Assembly: GCA_964502735.1 (NCBI GenBank)
Contig: CAZCYD010000071.1
Span: forward strand, 1-12,104
Source: JACKAN01 sp964502735
GTDB taxonomy: Bacteria > Bdellovibrionota > Bdellovibrionia > Bdellovibrionales > UBA1609
Reading direction: 5' to 3'
Length of the DNA: 12,104 bases
The notes under the pieces were generated by a model. The model had not been told where the DNA came from. It did no database searches and saw only the letters and a program-made list of their open reading frames with translations. The position numbers were made by a program, and so were the translations under genes. How positions within the stretch are numbered: position 1 is the stretch's first letter; every line of letters begins with the position of its first letter. Positions 1 through 6,906 of the stretch are shown piece by piece.

Positions 1-76
1 TCCAACTCCAACTCCAACTCCAACTCCAACTCCAACTCCAACTCCAACTCCAACTCCAACTCCAACTCCGACTCCA
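1..76 (+). repeat. Six-base tandem repeat (CCAACT unit) encoding a Pro-Thr tract
   Basis: Eleven exact copies of a six-base unit fill positions 1-66 and continue with small variants (CCGACT, CCACTC) to about 79. The array runs off the left edge, so its full size is unknown. In the hydrolase frame each unit reads Pro-Thr. Because the unit is a multiple of three, gain or loss of copies by slippage changes linker length without a frameshift. Confidence 0.95.
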
Positions 77-1825
77 CTCACTTCAGTTTCCTGCTCTGGG
101 GCACAAATCGAAGTCCCTGTTGCCACTCATTGGCGAGAAAATGTTGGTGTTGAAGAGGGGGCTAATGATCAACTCACTATTCTCAACCCTGCTGGCCCAC
201 AAAATCATCGCTTCTACAACTACCAGTTTTTGCCTGAGCACGAGAAGTACATCGGAGATACGTACTCCGTTTCAAAATGGATAGACTCTGAAGTTAGAAG
301 CTGGGCACGCGATCTCTGCACCAAGTTGGGCATTGCCGTTGAAGTTCGGCGCCCTTCTAATTTTTCTAATTGGGGGATCATCAAATCTTCTCTACCAAAA
401 AACCGGCGCTCTATTCAAGCCGTGCTTGCCCTTCGAACGCAAAAAAGTATGGCTTCAGTCTTACTTCCCCCCGGATGGAACCCTGACTCCCCTGCCGGCA
501 CATATCCGATTATTTTTAGTGGAGGCTACGACGTTCACGATAACCTGAAGTATGCCGGTGGCGAAATTATTGCGAAAATTATTTACCAATCCTGGCTAGC
601 TGGACACCCCGTCATAGGTGTCAACTGGAATGGAGGAGGATCAACTGCATCCAGAACAATGAATAATGGAGCCTTCTCTGAATTCAACACTGTGATTCAA
701 CAAGTCGGAACACATTTTGGCGGAGATCCACACAGAATTGTAACCTATGGTACTTCTCGAGGAGGTCACACTTCTCTACGCATGGCCAGTAACCCACACA
801 ATCTTCCCTATACAGTAAAAGCGGCCTACTCCGCCGTACCTCCAGCTTCAGCGTCTGCGATCACCAGCCTGACTGGCGCCACTGTGCCAGCACTCATCCA
901 AGCTGCCGAATGGTCTATTGGAATAAACAACGCTTGGATAAAAAACTGGAGATATCCCCTTTTTGAATTTGGCAGCAACTCCTTAACAGGACTATCGCGA
1001 AATCAAGCCCACTTGAAAATTCTAACCGGCTTTTCTGATCCTAATACCGCAAAAAATAGCCTAACTGACCTGACTTCAAACTCGACCTTGCAATCTCTGA
1101 AGCGTTCAGGCACTCGTGTTTTTCTAGAGATATCTTCCCACGACTTTATTGTCCCATGGGTCGACCAACTCCAACTCAGTCGTGCGCTACAATCTCATGG
1201 GGTTCCACACGAACTTCGGGTTAATTACTTAGCTGGACATTGGGGAGACGAAGTCTCCATGCAAAATCTTTTGCAACGATTAGCAATTGCCGTCAGCCAA
1301 AGAGCATCTATAACCAATATTATTCAATCTGGAAAAAAAGAATATTTTCGCGTTAACCCCGATACCGGCGCAATTAACAGGCTATCGAATGGTTCTCTGT
1401 TTACTCTTGAAGTTCCTCGCTACCTTTCTCCAAGTGTTGGTGGGCACCTTATTGCCAGCGGAGTACCGGGAACGAAGTTTTTGATAGAAGGAATTTCAGG
1501 GAGCGAATCCTTTCAAGTGGATGGACAAATTGGAAACGATGGGACCTGGGTCGAAGACATATCAGAACTTGCTCCCGGTCAATATAAAATCCAGTCTATT
1601 AAAATTTTGAAACCCCAGCAAGGACTGTGGCAAAGCCTTCCCCTCAGCAGAGCTTCCACTAAATGGAATCGCCATTCACTCACCGTTGAGGCCTTAAGTT
1701 CAGACCCACAAAATGCGACTGGAGAGGAAATTGCTCACGCAATATGGAACGGATACATAGGAGAACGTCATGAGTTTGCAAATGCTCCAGAGTGGACCGG
1801 AGTCAGCTACGGAATTAGTGAATAA
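2..1825 (+). CDS. Secreted-type alpha/beta-hydrolase (serine esterase or peptidase-like), 5' end outside the window
   Basis: The reading frame is open from the left edge, so about 607 residues are visible and the true start lies upstream. A TTG at 230 could be read as a start, but the frame is open and protein-like before it. Visible order: a Pro-Thr dipeptide linker (residues 1 to about 25), a short stretch with one Cys (residue 31), an alpha/beta-hydrolase domain (about 130-435), then a beta-rich C-terminal part. The triad can be read: nucleophile Ser252 in GTSRGG, Asp381 in SSHDF, His413 in AGHWGD, in the usual order and spacing. Pro-Thr linkers typically join modules of exported enzymes, so a signal peptide upstream is likely but not seen. 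The GxSxGG form recalls S9-peptidase or esterase folds; the substrate cannot be told. It converges on rlmB, and its TAA lies in the palindrome that follows. Confidence 0.85.
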   Translation, partial: PTPTPTPTPTPTPTPTPTPTPTPTPLTSVSCSGAQIEVPVATHWRENVGVEEGANDQLTILNPAGPQNHRFYNYQFLPEHEKYIGDTYSVSKWIDSEVRSWARDLCTKLGIAVEVRRPSNFSNWGIIKSSLPKNRRSIQAVLALRTQKSMASVLLPPGWNPDSPAGTYPIIFSGGYDVHDNLKYAGGEIIAKIIYQSWLAGHPVIGVNWNGGGSTASRTMNNGAFSEFNTVIQQVGTHFGGDPHRIVTYGTSRGGHTSLRMASNPHNLPYTVKAAYSAVPPASASAITSLTGATVPALIQAAEWSIGINNAWIKNWRYPLFEFGSNSLTGLSRNQAHLKILTGFSDPNTAKNSLTDLTSNSTLQSLKRSGTRVFLEISSHDFIVPWVDQLQLSRALQSHGVPHELRVNYLAGHWGDEVSMQNLLQRLAIAVSQRASITNIIQSGKKEYFRVNPDTGAINRLSNGSLFTLEVPRYLSPSVGGHLIASGVPGTKFLIEGISGSESFQVDGQIGNDGTWVEDISELAPGQYKIQSIKILKPQQGLWQSLPLSRASTKWNRHSLTVEALSSDPQNATGEEIAHAIWNGYIGERHEFANAPEWTGVSYGISE

Positions 1826-1968
1826 TTATACCAATTCCAAAAAATAATCGTCTCAAATTTTGTGAATGCGCCTCACGCGCAGTTTCGCAGCCCCAAGGCT
1901 GCGGCTGTATGAGCATGAGGCGCATTCACAAAATTTGAGACGATTATTTTTTGGAATTGGTATAATTA
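1823..1968. repeat. 146-bp palindromic element with perfect 53-bp inverted arms; MITE-like, possible bidirectional terminator
   Basis: Arms 1823-1875 and 1916-1968 are exact reverse complements over all 53 bases, without mismatch or bulge. The 40-base centre holds a second hairpin, CGCAGCC-CCAA-GGCTGCG (1886-1903). TAATTA occurs at both outer ends (1823-1828 and 1963-1968). That word is self-complementary, so it could be a six-base target duplication around a 134-bp core with TACCAATTCC termini. The first TAATTA contains the hydrolase stop codon. The element fills nearly all of the gap between two convergent genes, so transcripts from either side would fold into a very long hairpin. No ORF of useful size is inside. 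Whether it is a non-autonomous mobile repeat, a terminator, or both is inference. Confidence 0.9.
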
Positions 1969-1987
1969 AGCCTTATGAGACTTGATT

Positions 1988-2845
1988 TTATATATCTAGG
2001 TTTTGCTGCCGACAGGTTTCGGCCAAAGCTATTGCCGTGGCTACAGAGGCATTATAACTAGCTGAGGCTGACAACTGAGGAATACCCACCAACGAATCAC
2101 ATTCCTTTTCTACAGGCTTGCGAATCCCTTTTTCTTCGGAACCTACTACCCAGCAAACCTTACCTTTTAAATCTTGTTGCCAAAGTAAATTTGAAGCTGA
2201 AAATGCCAAACCCAAAGTCCAAAAACCATTCGCTTTTAACCTCTGCATGATCGCAGGCAATTGACTTTCTACAACCAAAGGAACATGCTCAACTGCCCCA
2301 CAGGCCACCTTTGCTACGGCCGGTGTTAATCCAGCACTACGATTCTGAGAAGTCACTACAGCATCACATCCCATTAACCATGCCGTCCTCATAATGGCTC
2401 CCAAATTGTGTGGATCAACAATTTCATCCAGTATCAAAACTATTGAATTCTGTTTATTGTAGACAGACTCCCAATCTACCACGGGAGCCCCATCAACTTC
2501 CATCGCAATACCCTGGTGTGTTCTTGCAAATTTAGCAAGCTCATGATCTTCAACCCAACGCACATCCACATCAAGAGACTTACATTCGCGCACCAAAGCT
2601 TCGCCTTCACTATTTTTTTTGGCTAGAACTTTTACTATAGACTGAGGACGAACAGCCAAAACCTCTCGGCAGGCGTGTAAACCAACTACCCAGCGAAACC
2701 CCTCTCGGCTTCTTTTGGAACCTATGAGTTTAAAGCCAGAAGCTGGATTTCGGCCTGATGAGCCTCTTGCAGTCCCGCCTCGCTGACTTCGCCCTCTATT
2801 TACTTTTGTTTTTGCTGTTCCTTTTGCCTTCGCCATTGCCACCAT
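1988..2845 (-). CDS. rlmB: SpoU/TrmH-family RNA 2'-O-ribose methyltransferase, RlmB-like
   Basis: A 285-residue SPOUT-class methyltransferase that moves a methyl group from S-adenosylmethionine to a ribose 2'-hydroxyl in RNA; RlmB itself acts on 23S rRNA. Residues 1-48 are a basic Lys/Arg/Gly/Ser tail. Residues 50-115 form the small substrate-binding domain and about 133-285 the knotted catalytic domain. Motif 1 is at 140-155 with Asn147 and Arg153, motif 2 at 233-241 (VVGSEEKGI), motif 3 at 255-272. Motif 3 differs from the common SLNV form: it reads SYNA and has Ser where Gly is usual, but keeps the Asn. ATG 2845 has AAAGGG only three bases upstream; GTG 2842 or ATG 2836 are alternatives. 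It lies 174 bp after pyrF and may share its transcript. The exact target (23S rRNA or tRNA) is not certain. Confidence 0.88.
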   Translation of the reverse strand: MVAMAKAKGTAKTKVNRGRSQRGGTARGSSGRNPASGFKLIGSKRSREGFRWVVGLHACREVLAVRPQSIVKVLAKKNSEGEALVRECKSLDVDVRWVEDHELAKFARTHQGIAMEVDGAPVVDWESVYNKQNSIVLILDEIVDPHNLGAIMRTAWLMGCDAVVTSQNRSAGLTPAVAKVACGAVEHVPLVVESQLPAIMQRLKANGFWTLGLAFSASNLLWQQDLKGKVCWVVGSEEKGIRKPVEKECDSLVGIPQLSASASYNASVATAIALAETCRQQNLDI

Positions 2846-3019
2846 ACGCCCTTTCTTAAAAAATCAAAGAGACCTTCTCGCCTCTCATTTCCTCATATCT
2901 CACCTTGGAGACCAGATCCAAATCTAGTAGTTCCAGCAAAGATATCCCAGCCAATTTCCTGACACTTTATTAAACCTAAGTTTGTGGATAAATCGCGCCA
3001 TTTTTTCCCAAACTTAGGT
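2846..3019. other. Spacer between pyrF and rlmB
   Basis: This 174-bp gap holds the hairpin at 2969-3024 and, at 2849-2854, the AAAGGG ribosome-binding sequence of rlmB (read on the - strand). A - strand frame that starts inside pyrF stays open to a stop at 2893 and ends in the peptide WDIFAGTTRFGSGLQGEI. This part outside pyrF looks somewhat protein-like but has no start of its own. I see no convincing sigma70 promoter, tRNA or other RNA gene. Confidence 0.5.
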
Positions 3020-3024
3020 TTAAT
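2969..3024 (-). terminator. Hairpin with 16-bp perfect stem at the end of pyrF; not a classic terminator
   Basis: Arms 2969-2984 and 3009-3024 are exact reverse complements (ATTAAACCTAAGTTTG), with a 24-base loop. The stem includes the pyrF TAA stop (3020-3022). On the - strand the stem is followed by ATAAAGTGTC, not a T-run, so intrinsic termination is doubtful. It may instead protect the 3' end of the message, weaken readthrough into rlmB, or be a dispersed repeat. Confidence 0.5.
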
Positions 3025-3718
3025 CAAAAGAAATGGACTCCCATATCTTCTTTGCCGCTTCTCTTGGATTTTCAGCTCCAACAATAGGACGACCAACAAC
3101 TAAGGCACTGGCTCCATTCTTAATAGCTAAATTGGGAGTCAGAACCCTTTTTTGATCGTCGGCCTTATATTCTGGGAGTCGAATTCCGGGAGTTACAAAG
3201 TACCCTTGTGGGAATTTATTCCGCAAAAGTTTAACCTCATGTCCAGAACACACTATGCCCGTCAGGCCTGAACTAAAAGCCTCGCCAGCTAAGTCTACAA
3301 CTTGACTCTCTAAGCTACTATCCTTCCAATTCGCTGGTTTGTTTTGAGTGTTAAAACTCGTCAATACCGTTACGGCTAATATTTTAAAGCTTCTTTTTTG
3401 ATTCAGTTCCCTTTCCAGTTCCGCCAGCTGAAGCAGGCACTCTCTTCCATTGCAGGCATGAACAGTAACAAAAGTCGCTCCAGCCTCAAACGTACTTCTC
3501 ACGGCTGAGACAACTGTCGAGGGAATATCAAAATACTTATTGTCGACAAAGACTTCGCCATACTCGGATAACTCTTGAATCAATCCAGGACCATACTTAA
3601 TAAGTAAACGAGGTCCCAATTTAAATCCGCCCACATAGCTCTGAACTTCTTTAGCCAAGAGCTTAGCCCTCTCTTCGCTATCGACATCTAGTGCAACAAA
3701 TATAGGTTTATTCATCAT
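3020..3718 (-). CDS. pyrF: Orotidine 5'-phosphate decarboxylase
   Basis: This enzyme converts orotidine monophosphate to UMP, the last step of de novo pyrimidine synthesis, in the cytoplasm. The 232 residues form one TIM-barrel domain of normal bacterial length. Visible markers: FVALDVDS at 7-14; Lys33 in GFKLG; the catalytic charge network Asp59, Lys61 and Asp64 in VDNKYFDIP; VTVHA at 84-88; CSGHE at 157-161; VTPGIR at 175-180; and the phosphate-binding end VVGRPI with Arg210. The protein begins Met-Met. The first ATG (3718) overlaps the proS stop by four bases (ATGA) and the second (3715) is three bases later; no strong ribosome-binding site is seen, so translational coupling to proS is likely. 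A hairpin lies on its stop codon. Confidence 0.96.
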   Translation of the reverse strand: MMNKPIFVALDVDSEERAKLLAKEVQSYVGGFKLGPRLLIKYGPGLIQELSEYGEVFVDNKYFDIPSTVVSAVRSTFEAGATFVTVHACNGRECLLQLAELERELNQKRSFKILAVTVLTSFNTQNKPANWKDSSLESQVVDLAGEAFSSGLTGIVCSGHEVKLLRNKFPQGYFVTPGIRLPEYKADDQKRVLTPNLAIKNGASALVVGRPIVGAENPREAAKKIWESISFD

Positions 3719-5451
3719 CGACTCTGTTGCTCACACCAGCCGAGGATATAAGCGAAAGCCTCATCAATGGCTATTTGTTTTTTCTCTCCGGTTCTTCTCT
3801 CTACAAGCTCTAATTGCCCGGCTTCGACACCTCTTCCTCCGACAGTTACCCTCAAAGGCATTCCCAGAAGATCTGCGTCTTTAAACTTAACTCCTGGCCG
3901 CTCTTCTCTATCGTCCATCAAACAATCAATGCCAGAACTCCAAAGTTTGTCATACAAAGCTTGAGCCACTCCCGAAACCTTTTCATCTTTAGGGTCTAAT
4001 AAACAGATATGAACAGAGTATGGAGCAATAGATAAAGGCCAAATCATTCCATTTTCATCGTGATTTTGCTCAATAACGGCTTGCACTGTCCTGGAAATTC
4101 CAATTCCATAACAGCCCATTTCTATAATTTGAGCCTTGCCATTTTTGTCCAAAAAAGTGGCGTTCATAGCTCGACTGTAATTTTGCCCTAAATAAAATAT
4201 ATGTCCAACTTCAATCCCCCTGTAACTTTTAAGCCTTCCTCGGCCATCAGGAGTGAAATCTCCTTCTTTTGCCAATCGCAGGTCGGCTACTACTGTAGCC
4301 TGGAAGTCTCTGGGATGATTAACACCCTTAAGATGCCTATCATCTTTATTCGCTCCAACGATATAGTTTTTCATATTGGCCACACCAGTATCCATATAAA
4401 TTGGGATTTTTAAACCTACGGGCCCACAGCTCCCAGGTGAGGCTCCCGTTGTTGCCAGAACCTCGTGATCGTTGAGCAATAAAGGCTCTTCATTCAACTT
4501 AAGCAGGTTTTTTAATTTGATGGGATTGACCTCGTCAGAGCCTCTTAAAAGAACGGCAACAGGCTTGATCTCTCGACTTGGGTCATTTGAGGCGGAGTAA
4601 AACATCGTTTTAACTAACTCAACTTCCTTTTTGTTTAAAGCTCTAGCCAGATCTCCAATTGTTCGCAAACCTGGGGTGTCAAACTCCTCCAATGGCAATT
4701 CCTGCTCCTGAGAGATCTGCCCCTGAATTTCATCTTGAGCCGGACAAATTTCCAAGTTGGCAGCAAAATCTCCATTTTCCGAAACTAAGAGTTGATCTTC
4801 ACCACTGTCTGCCAATATGTGAAACTCTTGGGATTTATCTCCCCCAATATTGCCACTATCAGCTTCGACAATCCTGAAGTCTACGCCTAACCGACCAAAA
4901 ATTTTCATATAAGCATTATACATTTTCTCATAAGATTGAAGAGCCTCTTCACGAGAAACATCAAAACTGTAGGCATCCTTCATTATGAACTCTCGCCCTC
5001 TCATAAGTCCAAAACGAGGACGAATCTCATCTCTGTATTTAGTGGCCACTTGATAAAGATTTTTAGGTAAATCTCTATAACTTTTTATGTCCTTTCTCAC
5101 AAAGTCCGTAATAACTTCTTCGTGAGTGGCTCCTAAACACCAATCCTGATTAAGGCGATTTTTAAACTTTAGAAGTCCTTTGCCCATCTTGTCCCAACGA
5201 TTGGTCTCTTCCCAAAGTTCGCGCGGATGCACAAGAGGCATTAACAGCTCAACACACCCACTTCTATCGAGTTCTTCTCTGACAATCTTCTCGAACTTCC
5301 TGATAGATCTCAACATAAGAGGGCCATAGGTGTGAACACCTTGACCTAATTTGCGTATCATCCCGGCCCGTACAAGAAGTTTGTGACTGGGAATTTCTGC
5401 ATCAGCAGGAGAATCTTTTAGTGTGTAAATATAAGCTTGTGTCCATTTCAT
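3715..5451 (-). CDS. proS: Prolyl-tRNA synthetase, bacterial type with editing insertion
   Basis: This class II aminoacyl-tRNA synthetase attaches proline to tRNA-Pro. At 578 residues it matches the long bacterial form. Motif 1 and its surroundings lie at about 28-72. The GATHEE loop is at 107-112, motif 2 at 140-163 (RDEIRPRFGLMRGREF), and motif 3 at 446-454 (GCYGIGISR). The editing (INS) domain, which clears Ala-tRNA-Pro, spans about 225-405 with Lys281 in the VKTMF context and a GASPG loop at 336-340. The C-terminal anticodon-binding domain starts near 475 and includes DDREERPGVKFKDADLLG. Its ATG overlaps the ntrX stop by four bases (ATGA) and there is no strong ribosome-binding site of its own, so its translation is probably coupled to ntrX. 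Nothing appears truncated. Confidence 0.97.
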   Translation of the reverse strand: MKWTQAYIYTLKDSPADAEIPSHKLLVRAGMIRKLGQGVHTYGPLMLRSIRKFEKIVREELDRSGCVELLMPLVHPRELWEETNRWDKMGKGLLKFKNRLNQDWCLGATHEEVITDFVRKDIKSYRDLPKNLYQVATKYRDEIRPRFGLMRGREFIMKDAYSFDVSREEALQSYEKMYNAYMKIFGRLGVDFRIVEADSGNIGGDKSQEFHILADSGEDQLLVSENGDFAANLEICPAQDEIQGQISQEQELPLEEFDTPGLRTIGDLARALNKKEVELVKTMFYSASNDPSREIKPVAVLLRGSDEVNPIKLKNLLKLNEEPLLLNDHEVLATTGASPGSCGPVGLKIPIYMDTGVANMKNYIVGANKDDRHLKGVNHPRDFQATVVADLRLAKEGDFTPDGRGRLKSYRGIEVGHIFYLGQNYSRAMNATFLDKNGKAQIIEMGCYGIGISRTVQAVIEQNHDENGMIWPLSIAPYSVHICLLDPKDEKVSGVAQALYDKLWSSGIDCLMDDREERPGVKFKDADLLGMPLRVTVGGRGVEAGQLELVERRTGEKKQIAIDEAFAYILGWCEQQSR

Positions 5452-6800
5452 ATTTCTATGCCGTAGTTTTTAATCTTTCTGTGTAAATAACTTCTTTCTA
5501 GCCCAATAGATTCAGCTGTTTTACTAATGTTGCCATTATTTTCCGTAATTTTTTTGAGTAAAAAATCCTTCTCAAACAAGGCTCTGGCCTCACGAAAATC
5601 CATATCAAATAAGTTCTCAGACTCTCCAGCTTCGGTAGGCAAACCCGCAAATTTGAGATCGTGAATTTCTACATTGTCTCCAGGAGTCAATATATACAAC
5701 CTCTCCACAAAATTGCGAAGCTCTCTCACATTTCCTGGCCAAGAATATTTTACCAAAAGAGACAAGGCCTCTTCTGAGATGTTTTTTTCCCTATATCCAC
5801 TATCTTTAGCAAATTGTTCGCTAAAGTGCCTCACTAAAGCCGGTATATCACTGGATCTTTCTTTTAGCGATGGTACATGAAATGGAATAACATTTAATCT
5901 ATAGAAAAGATCTTCTCTAAATCTGCCAGCCTCAATTTCAGACTTTAAATCTTTATTTGTAGCCGCAATAACTCGGACATTAACCTCAATTAACTCAGAA
6001 CCCCCAACGCGAGTAAAGCTCTGCTCTTGTAATATTCTTAATAACTTGGCTTGAGCATCCAAATTCATATCGCCAATTTCGTCTAAAAAGAGAGTTCCTC
6101 CATTGGCAAGGTCAAACTTTCCTTTTTTTGTTTTTTCAGCTCCTGTAAAAGCCCCCTTCTCATAGCCAAAGAGCTCACTTTCGATGAGATCTTTAGGGAT
6201 GGCTGCACAATTAACTTCAACAAACGCCTTACTTGCTCGCTTAGATAAGTAATGTATATTCTGAGCCACAAGCTCTTTGCCTGTACCATTTTCTCCCGTA
6301 ATCAGAACCCATGAGTTTGTTGGAGCCACTCTAGAGATCAATTGCTTTAAAGCCACCATCAACTCACTATCTCCAACCATTGCAATATTTTTACGCAGTC
6401 GACTGAGCAGTGACTGCTTTTCACTCTGTTCTTCTTGAAAACTTAAAATGTTCTTAATAAGAATGGAAATCCTGTCCATTGACAAAGGTTTTTCAACAAA
6501 ATCCCACGCTCCAAGCTTAGTCGCTCGAACAGCCGTTTCGATAGTTCCATGTCCAGACATGATAATAAACTGTGTTTTTAAGGATGTCGATTTTGTCCGC
6601 TTTAATACCTCTAATCCATCCATTTCACCCGGCATCCAAATATCCAACAACACGATATCCGGCTGGAATTTACCAATTTGTTCAAGCCCCCGAACTCCAT
6701 CTCTTGCCGTTTCAACCCTATAGCCATCATCTCTTAAAGAAGCCGACAGCACGTCTCTTATTGCCGACTCGTCATCAATAATCAAAATTTTTGCGTTCAT
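5448..6800 (-). CDS. ntrX: NtrX-like sigma54-dependent response regulator
   Basis: A 450-residue response regulator of the NtrC group, probably phosphorylated by NtrY encoded just upstream. Receiver domain 1-120: acidic pocket Asp9-Asp10, phospho-acceptor Asp53 in VLLDIWMP, Ser82, and Lys104 in VEKP. AAA+ domain about 140-370: Walker A GENGTGKE (Lys175), the sigma54-contacting loop GAFTGA at 216-221, and Walker B GGTLFLDE (Asp240, Glu241). Residues about 410-450 form a Fis-type helix-turn-helix (NISKTAESIGLERSYLHRKI), so it binds DNA and activates sigma54 promoters. A GAGGG sequence lies six bases before ATG 6800. It is separated from ntrY by 106 bp, which may carry its own promoter, and overlaps proS by four bases. 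NtrX rather than NtrC is inferred from the adjacent NtrY-type kinase. Confidence 0.93.
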   Translation of the reverse strand: MNAKILIIDDESAIRDVLSASLRDDGYRVETARDGVRGLEQIGKFQPDIVLLDIWMPGEMDGLEVLKRTKSTSLKTQFIIMSGHGTIETAVRATKLGAWDFVEKPLSMDRISILIKNILSFQEEQSEKQSLLSRLRKNIAMVGDSELMVALKQLISRVAPTNSWVLITGENGTGKELVAQNIHYLSKRASKAFVEVNCAAIPKDLIESELFGYEKGAFTGAEKTKKGKFDLANGGTLFLDEIGDMNLDAQAKLLRILQEQSFTRVGGSELIEVNVRVIAATNKDLKSEIEAGRFREDLFYRLNVIPFHVPSLKERSSDIPALVRHFSEQFAKDSGYREKNISEEALSLLVKYSWPGNVRELRNFVERLYILTPGDNVEIHDLKFAGLPTEAGESENLFDMDFREARALFEKDFLLKKITENNGNISKTAESIGLERSYLHRKIKNYGIEI

Positions 6801-6906
6801 ACTCGGCCCTCATTTTAGTCATCTATCACTATAGCTATTTTCTAGCCATACCCTTTTCTAGCTATACTCAATACCTAACTGTCAACAATACCTAAATAAT
6901 ACCTAA
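6801..6906 (-). promoter_or_regulatory. ntrY-ntrX spacer with clustered direct repeats and a possible promoter
   Basis: Read on the - strand, TTAGGTATT occurs three times (6898-6906, 6887-6895, 6870-6878). GCTAGAAAA occurs twice, 16 bases apart (6854-6862 and 6838-6846). A perfect TTGACA lies at 6880-6885, but no good -10 box lies at normal spacing after it, and I see no sigma54 (-24/-12) signature. The ntrX ribosome-binding sequence GAGGG is at 6807-6811. The repeats look like binding sites for a regulator, perhaps NtrX itself; this is inference. Confidence 0.45.

Noticed and set aside
1..76. CRISPR array or centromere-like iterons
   Set aside because: The unit is six bases with no spacers, and it encodes a Pro-Thr linker in frame with the following protein.
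230..232. TTG at 230 as the start of the hydrolase
   Set aside because: The same frame is open and protein-like back to the window edge and includes the Pro-Thr linker, so this Leu codon is internal.
1823..1968. Complete insertion sequence
   Set aside because: The element is only 146 bp and has no transposase ORF; at most it is a non-autonomous derivative.
6083..6289. Small - strand ORF inside ntrX
   Set aside because: It is an out-of-frame shadow of the AAA+ domain with no ribosome-binding site or family features.
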